In this document: positions 13,438-17,408 of the stretch, in pieces
How the letters are laid out: every line of letters starts with the position of its first letter
How positions within the stretch are numbered: position 1 is the first letter of the stretch
Assembly: GCA_902490055.1 (NCBI GenBank)
Contig: CABUCP010000012.1
Coordinates: 1 to 17,408, forward strand
Reading direction: 5' to 3'
From: an uncultured Klebsiella sp.
GTDB lineage: Bacteria; Pseudomonadota; Gammaproteobacteria; Enterobacterales; Enterobacteriaceae
DNA length: 17,408 bases
Translations under genes and position numbers: made by a program
The notes under the pieces: model-generated
The model's database searches: none
What the model was told of the DNA's origin: nothing
What the model saw: only the letters and a program-made list of their open reading frames with translations

Positions 13438-13959
13438 AAACAGTCTCTACAGCAAAGCGCGATCGTCTGGCCGGAAGCGTATCTGCCGGGCACCACCGAC
13501 AATTTTGCTTCCAATGAAATTATCGTCAGCGGCCTGACGGCGGCCGAAATTTGGGCACAGCTCGATGACACCACGCTGTGGCCGGGCTATTACAGCAACG
13601 TTGCCGATATCCATTTCCATGACGGCAGCGGCCCGACCCTCAGCGCCAACGCCCGTTTCCGCTTCAGCACCTTCGGCTTCCCGATTGAGGCGCAGATTAC
13701 CGAATATGTTCCTCCCGTTGCCGGACAGGCGGCGCGCGTAGCCTGGCACGGCTGGGCGGAAGGGGATGCAACGACGCGTCTTGATGTGATCCACGCGTGG
13801 CTGTTTGAAGATTTGCCCGGCGGGCGCGTGCGTATCCTCACCCAGGAGTCGCAAAAAGGCGTTCCGGCGCAGGAGCTGGCGCGTACCTTGCCCAATCCGA
13901 TGATTAACGGTCACCAGGAGTGGATCTGCGGGCTGGTGAAATCGGCTCGCGGCGAGTAA
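13435..13959 (+). CDS. SRPBCC-fold (polyketide cyclase/START-like) protein, ligand unknown
   Basis: A 174-residue soluble protein with the pattern of an SRPBCC helix-grip domain. SNEIIVSGLTAAEIWAQLDDTTLWPGYYSNV (about residues 26-56) is the opening strand and helices with the family's typical W-P-x-Y-x-S region. Alternating strands follow (ARFRFSTFGFPIEAQITEYV, then ARVAWHGW), with a last strand/helix LPGGRVRILTQESQKG to about residue 165. These domains bind hydrophobic ligands or act as cyclases or hydrolases; no function can be assigned. There is no signal peptide. GAGG at 13425-13428 precedes the ATG by 6 nt but sits in a hairpin. It separates yicN from nepI, which are adjacent in E. coli K-12. 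Confidence 0.8.
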   Translation: MKQSLQQSAIVWPEAYLPGTTDNFASNEIIVSGLTAAEIWAQLDDTTLWPGYYSNVADIHFHDGSGPTLSANARFRFSTFGFPIEAQITEYVPPVAGQAARVAWHGWAEGDATTRLDVIHAWLFEDLPGGRVRILTQESQKGVPAQELARTLPNPMINGHQEWICGLVKSARGE

Positions 13960-13966
13960 ATCCGAG

Positions 13967-14051
13967 TGCCGGATGGCGGCTGCGCCTTATCCGGCCTACG
14001 GTTTCCGCACTCGTCACTTGTAGGCCGGATAAGCGTAAGCGCCATCCGGCA
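13967..14051. repeat. BIME: two inverted REP elements between the SRPBCC gene and nepI
   Basis: The first REP (13967-13999) starts TGCCGGATGGCGGC and ends CTTATCCGGCCTAC. The second (14020-14051) is its inverse, starting GTAGGCCGGATAAGCG and ending CGCCATCCGGCA. They begin 7 bp past the stop of the SRPBCC gene, where they would protect its mRNA 3' end. Confidence 0.93.
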
Positions 14052-14113
14052 GAATGACGACGGCTGTATTCTCAGGCTACCCTTTTGTATCATGCCGTGA
14101 AAAGCGATGAGAG

Positions 14114-14142
14114 TTGTGAAAACGTTAAATACGTCACATACA
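14114..14142 (+). promoter_or_regulatory. Predicted nepI promoter
   Basis: TTGTGA (14114-14119), a 17-nt spacer and CATACA (14137-14142) are a plausible weak promoter 42 bp before the start codon's leader region. The interval also holds AAAACGTTAA, which resembles the centre of a PurR operator, and a TGTGA...TCACA pair too widely spaced (14 nt) for a normal CRP site. These are weak hints only. Confidence 0.4.
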
Positions 14143-14190
14143 AAATGTTACACTGCGCAGCTTTCCGCCATTCTTCTCTGCAGGTAACTC

Positions 14191-15375
14191 ATGAGTCATT
14201 CAAATGAAGCCAAACCCCATGCAAGCGATCTCGCGCGGCCAAACTGGTCGGCGGTTTTCGCGGTTGCGTTCTGTGTCGCCTGCCTGATTACCGTTGAGTT
14301 TCTGCCGGTTAGCCTACTCACGCCGATGGCGCTGGATTTAGGCATCTCTGAAGGGATGGCCGGGCAGTCGGTGACGACGACGGCATTCGTCGCGATGTTC
14401 TCCAGCCTGTTTATCACTACGGTTATCGGCAAAACCGATCGCCGCTACGTCGTTATTCTGTTTTCGCTGCTGCTGACCCTTTCCTGTCTGCTGGTCTCGT
14501 TTGCCAATAGTTTTACCTTGCTGCTGTTGGGGCGCGCCTGTCTGGGCCTGGCGCTCGGCGGCTTCTGGGCGATGTCGGCATCGCTGACCATGCGTCTGGT
14601 ACCGATGCGCGTGGTGCCGAAGGCGCTGTCGATTATCTTCGGCGCGGTATCGATAGCGTTAGTGATTGCCGCCCCGTTGGGCAGTTTTCTTGGCGGGATT
14701 ATCGGCTGGCGCAACGTCTTTAACGGCGCGGCGGTGATGGGCGTGCTGTGTACAATCTGGGTGCTGAAAGCGCTGCCGTCGCTGCCCGGCGAATCGGCTT
14801 CTCAGCAGCAAAATATGTTTGGCCTGCTGAAGCGTCCGGGGGTGATGGCGGGGATGTGCGCCATTTTTATGGCCTTTGCCGGACAGTTCGCCTTCTTTAC
14901 CTATATTCGCCCGATCTTCATGACGCTCGCCGGGTTTGATGTCGACGGACTGACGCTTGTGCTGCTCAGCTTTGGCATCGCCAGCTTTATCGGCACGTCG
15001 CTCTCAGCGGTGGTGCTGAAGCGCTCGGTCAAAGCGGCGTTGGCGATTTCACCGCTGGTGCTGACCGCTAGCGCGGCGGCGTTGGTGCTGTGGGGCGAAA
15101 GCAAAGTTGTCGCCTCGACGGTGGCGATTATCTGGGGCTTTGCCTTCGCGCTGATCCCGGTGGGATGGTCAACGTGGATCACCCGTTCGCTCTCCGATCA
15201 GGCGGAAAAAGCCGGGTCAATTCAGGTGGCGGTGATCCAGCTTGCCAACACCTGCGGCGCAGCGGTCGGCGGTATCGCGCTCGACCATCTCGGCCTGCTG
15301 TCGCCGCTGGTGTTGTCAGGGGTGTTAATGCTATTTACCGGCCTGTTAGTGGCCACCAAAGTTAAGGTTAATTAA
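14191..15375 (+). CDS. nepI: NepI, purine ribonucleoside efflux pump
   Basis: A 394-residue MFS transporter of the 12-TM drug:H+ antiporter type, close to E. coli NepI/YicM (396 aa). Shared stretches include RPNWSAVF near residue 16, [21 protein letters not shown] in TM1, [20 protein letters not shown] in TM4 and [20 protein letters not shown] in the C-terminal half. It exports inosine, guanosine and analogues such as 6-mercaptopurine nucleoside by H+ antiport. The N-terminal 15 residues differ from E. coli, as is usual in this family. A weak Shine-Dalgarno CAGG (14181-14184) precedes ATG 14191. It converges on phnX with only 5 bp between the stops and no terminator in the gap. Confidence 0.95.
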   Translation: MSHSNEAKPHASDLARPNWSAVFAVAFCVACLITVEFLPVSLLTPMALDLGISEGMAGQSVTTTAFVAMFSSLFITTVIGKTDRRYVVILFSLLLTLSCLLVSFANSFTLLLLGRACLGLALGGFWAMSASLTMRLVPMRVVPKALSIIFGAVSIALVIAAPLGSFLGGIIGWRNVFNGAAVMGVLCTIWVLKALPSLPGESASQQQNMFGLLKRPGVMAGMCAIFMAFAGQFAFFTYIRPIFMTLAGFDVDGLTLVLLSFGIASFIGTSLSAVVLKRSVKAALAISPLVLTASAAALVLWGESKVVASTVAIIWGFAFALIPVGWSTWITRSLSDQAEKAGSIQVAVIQLANTCGAAVGGIALDHLGLLSPLVLSGVLMLFTGLLVATKVKVN

Positions 15376-15380
15376 CGAAC

Positions 15381-16190
15381 CTAAGGCCGCTCGCCTTTTG
15401 CCAACCGGGCGTTGATGTCGGCAATCACGTCCGGCAGGTCGGCCAGCGTATCAACGACATAATGCGCCCCCGCGGCAGATAGCTTACTGGCCGCAATCTC
15501 GCGGCGGGTGGCAATCTCAGCCGCCGACATCGCCTGATACTCCTCCCAGGTGGCGCCAAACTCATTACCGGAAACCGCCAGCCCGACGGTCCACATGCCG
15601 GCATTTAGCCCCTCGCTAATGCCCGGTACGGCGTCGTCTACCTTCACGCAGTGCGCGACTGCATCGATACCCAGCGTAATGACGTTTTGCAGCGCCATCC
15701 ACGGCCCCGGACGCCCGCCGGCGGCGAGGTCATCGGTGGCGACCCAGTGGTCCGGCGCGTATCCCTGAACGGCGGCGGCCGGCACTAGTTTTTCCATCAC
15801 CGGACGCGGATAACCCGAACAGGAGCCGATCTTCAGGCCCTCGGCGCGCAGCGCAGCGATGGTGTCGACAACGCCGGCAATCGGTGCGGAAAAATCGACA
15901 ACCTTAGCGATTTGCAGTGGCATAAACGCGGCGTAGATCGCATCAATATCTGCAGCAGTCATCGCGCGGCCGAATTTGGCCTGCCAGCGGCTATCGACAG
16001 ACGGTAGTTTGCCCAGCGCCTCAATGTGCTGCCATTTGCCAAGTCCCATCGGCACGCGGGCCTCTTCGAGCGTGATTTCGAGATCAAAGGCTTTGCGGAA
16101 CGCCTCAACGAAGATTTGCGTCGGCGCGAAGGATCCGAAGTCCACGGTAGTGCCGGCCCAGTCTAGAATCAGTGCGGTAATACGGTTCAT
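15381..16190 (-). CDS. phnX: PhnX, phosphonoacetaldehyde hydrolase (phosphonatase)
   Basis: A 269-residue HAD-superfamily enzyme that cleaves the C-P bond of phosphonoacetaldehyde to acetaldehyde and phosphate, the second step of 2-aminoethylphosphonate use in the cytosol. The nucleophile is D10 in [13 protein letters not shown]; the usual HAD second aspartate is alanine (A12), the phosphonatase hallmark. K52 in MGLGKWQHI is the cap-domain lysine that forms the Schiff base. The [10 protein letters not shown] motif (about 123-132), R160 and [11 protein letters not shown] (184-194, Mg2+-binding acidic loop) are present. ATG 16190 follows the phnW stop by 9 nt; its AGGAA overlaps the phnW TAA, so the two genes are an operon with coupled translation. 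Confidence 0.96.
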   Translation of the reverse strand: MNRITALILDWAGTTVDFGSFAPTQIFVEAFRKAFDLEITLEEARVPMGLGKWQHIEALGKLPSVDSRWQAKFGRAMTAADIDAIYAAFMPLQIAKVVDFSAPIAGVVDTIAALRAEGLKIGSCSGYPRPVMEKLVPAAAVQGYAPDHWVATDDLAAGGRPGPWMALQNVITLGIDAVAHCVKVDDAVPGISEGLNAGMWTVGLAVSGNEFGATWEEYQAMSAAEIATRREIAASKLSAAGAHYVVDTLADLPDVIADINARLAKGERP

Positions 16191-16199
16191 GGCGGTTCC

Positions 16200-17303
16200 T
16201 TATTGTTTCCAGTACATGGCGTTGTCGATAGCCGCCAGCAGGGCGGTGATGTCGGCATCGTAGACTTCTCCGATGTTGCCGATACGGAAGCAATCGCTTT
16301 GCGACACTTTGCCCGGATAGATAACGAAGCCCTGATCTTTCAGCTTCTGGTAGAAGGTGTGAAAGCGATACTGCGGCGCATCCGGTGAATAAAAGGCGGT
16401 AATAATCGGCGAGTGCAGGCTATCGTCGAGCAGCGGCCGGAAGCCGAGTGCGCGCATTCCGGCGACCAGACGGCGCTGATTGTTGCGGTAGCGCTGATGG
16501 CGCGCGCTGACACCGCCCTCCTGCGCCAGCTCTTTCAGCGCCTGGGCAAAGGCCAGCACGGTATGGGTCGGCGAGGTGAAGCGCCACTTGCCGTGGTTAT
16601 CCTCCATGCAGCGCCACTGGGCGTAGAGATCCAGCGATAGCGAGCGCGAGCGGCCTTTGCAGGTAGCCAGCTCCGCCTCGCGGGCAATCACGAAGGCAAA
16701 GCCCGGCACGCCCTGAATACATTTGTTGGCTGAGCTAATCAGATAATCAATGTTCAGCGCGGCGATATCCAACGGAATGCCGCCGAAGCTGCTCATGGCA
16801 TCGACGATATAGCGTTTATCATATTGCTTCGCCAGCGCCGCAATTTCTTCGATCGGGTTGAGCATGCCGGTGGTGGTTTCGCTATGGACCATCGCGATAT
16901 GGGTGATCGCCGGGTCGTCCTGTAGGATCTGCTCGATCGCCGCCGCATCAGGGCGTGCGACTTCGCCGCAATCGTAAGGGTGGTAGGCGATATCCATCAG
17001 CTGCGCCATCTCAATCATGCGTGCGCCATAGGCGCCATTGCTGACGATCAGCACTTTGCCCTGTCCGCCGATGACGCTGCCGAGTACCGCTTCGACCGCG
17101 TAGCTGCCGCTGCCCTGCAGCAGTACCGATGTATAACCGTCGGCGGGGGTTGCCAGCTGTACCAGCTGCTGGCGAATGGTCTGTACCACGCCGAGATTGT
17201 AATCATCATCCCAGGTACAGCTATCGAACAACATCGCCTCTTTCACCGTACGGGAGGTGGTTAACGGGCCGGGGGTCAGCAGCAGGTAGTTCCGTGAAGT
17301 CAT
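16200..17303 (-). CDS. phnW: PhnW, 2-aminoethylphosphonate:pyruvate transaminase
   Basis: A 367-residue fold-type I PLP aminotransferase (class V), identical in length to Salmonella PhnW and very similar. It transfers the amino group of 2-aminoethylphosphonate to pyruvate, yielding phosphonoacetaldehyde for PhnX. The PLP lysine is K194 in [13 protein letters not shown], and D168 in [11 protein letters not shown] contacts the pyridine nitrogen. The phosphate-cup segment [11 protein letters not shown] (about 64-74) and the N-terminal [14 protein letters not shown] substrate loop are intact. The frame extends upstream to 17369; ATG 17303 gives the family start [12 protein letters not shown], though a four-residue longer start (17315) is possible. 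The Shine-Dalgarno is weak (GGTGA). It is the first gene of phnWX, with an operator-like palindrome about 14 bp upstream. Confidence 0.96.
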   Translation of the reverse strand: MTSRNYLLLTPGPLTTSRTVKEAMLFDSCTWDDDYNLGVVQTIRQQLVQLATPADGYTSVLLQGSGSYAVEAVLGSVIGGQGKVLIVSNGAYGARMIEMAQLMDIAYHPYDCGEVARPDAAAIEQILQDDPAITHIAMVHSETTTGMLNPIEEIAALAKQYDKRYIVDAMSSFGGIPLDIAALNIDYLISSANKCIQGVPGFAFVIAREAELATCKGRSRSLSLDLYAQWRCMEDNHGKWRFTSPTHTVLAFAQALKELAQEGGVSARHQRYRNNQRRLVAGMRALGFRPLLDDSLHSPIITAFYSPDAPQYRFHTFYQKLKDQGFVIYPGKVSQSDCFRIGNIGEVYDADITALLAAIDNAMYWKQ

Positions 17304-17316
17304 TTGTTTCACCATT

Positions 17317-17328
17317 TGGTCTATACCA
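17317..17328. promoter_or_regulatory. Putative GntR/HutC-type operator upstream of phnW
   Basis: TGGTCTATACCA has perfect TGGT/ACCA arms around a 4-bp centre, closely resembling the TGGTCTAGACCA type of site bound by HutC-subfamily GntR repressors. Salmonella-type phosphonate loci encode such a regulator, PhnR. The site lies in the 5' leader/promoter zone of phnW, where a repressor would block transcription. The regulator gene is not in the window. Confidence 0.6.
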
Positions 17329-17408
17329 GATTTGCATTTATCATGAAGACAAAGACGGGGCAGGGTCAAAGGAAATGTGGTGCTGCAACAAAAAATTCAT
17401 CTCGCCAG

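Noticed and set aside
13335..13574. 79-codon minus-strand frame through the SRPBCC promoter and 5' end
   Set aside because: No ribosome site or family resemblance; it crosses the hairpin and the coding start of the plus-strand gene.
13967..14051. Possible CRISPR or mobile-element ends formed by repeated palindromes (also 6749-6827)
   Set aside because: These are standard paired REP elements: no spacer array, no transposase and no target duplication.
14115..14138. CRP site upstream of nepI (TGTGA...TCACA)
   Set aside because: The half-sites are 14 nt apart instead of 6, which is not compatible with a normal CRP dimer.

Overview
The window looks like chromosomal DNA of an enteric bacterium (Enterobacteriaceae), most like the Klebsiella/Raoultella/Enterobacter group. 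The evidence is near-identical proteins of the E. coli/Salmonella emrD - tisB/istR - ivbL-ilvBN - uhpABCT - yicN-nepI backbone, REP/BIME palindromes of the usual enteric type, high-GC codon use, and phnWX and dsdC, which E. coli K-12 lacks at this locus. Species cannot be fixed from the sequence alone.

Layout, left to right. 86-1009 (+) is dsdC, a LysR activator of D-serine catabolism; its partners dsdXA would normally lie off the left edge. It converges on a minus-strand block: emrD multidrug efflux (1044-2228), an EamA/DMT-type transporter (2404-3237), a GNAT acetyltransferase (3305-3751) and the 29-residue SOS toxin tisB (3842-3931).

The 591 bp between tisB and ivbL is dense with regulation. 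It holds the tisB promoter and leader, an IstR-1 pairing site, one excellent LexA box, and two plus-strand promoters for the antitoxin RNAs IstR-2 and IstR-1 with a shared terminator. The CRP-type control region and promoter of the ilvB attenuator follow. Neither tisB nor istR reads as a conventional gene, so both are easy to miss.

Next come the valine/leucine leader peptide ivbL with its attenuator, and ilvB-ilvN (acetohydroxy acid synthase I). After a BIME come uhpA-uhpB-uhpC, a sugar-phosphate sensing relay, and uhpT, the hexose-phosphate antiporter. The uhpT promoter keeps a CRP site, a UhpA box and a -10 element in textbook spacing, and uhpT ends at a clear intrinsic terminator. A LysR regulator of unknown target (11869-12774, -) follows. 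Then come yicN (DUF1198), an SRPBCC-fold protein whose start lies inside a 15-bp hairpin, a second BIME, and nepI (purine ribonucleoside efflux). The convergent phnW-phnX operon (2-aminoethylphosphonate degradation) closes the window, with a GntR/HutC-type operator-like palindrome upstream.

From memory, E. coli K-12 has emrD-tisB-istR-ivbL-ilvBN-uhpABCT-ade-yicO-yicN-nepI-nlpA. Against that order, four modules differ here. DMT+GNAT is inserted between emrD and tisB. A LysR gene replaces ade-yicO. The SRPBCC gene is inserted between yicN and nepI. dsdC and phnWX flank the block. No transposase, integrase, CRISPR, rRNA or tRNA was seen.
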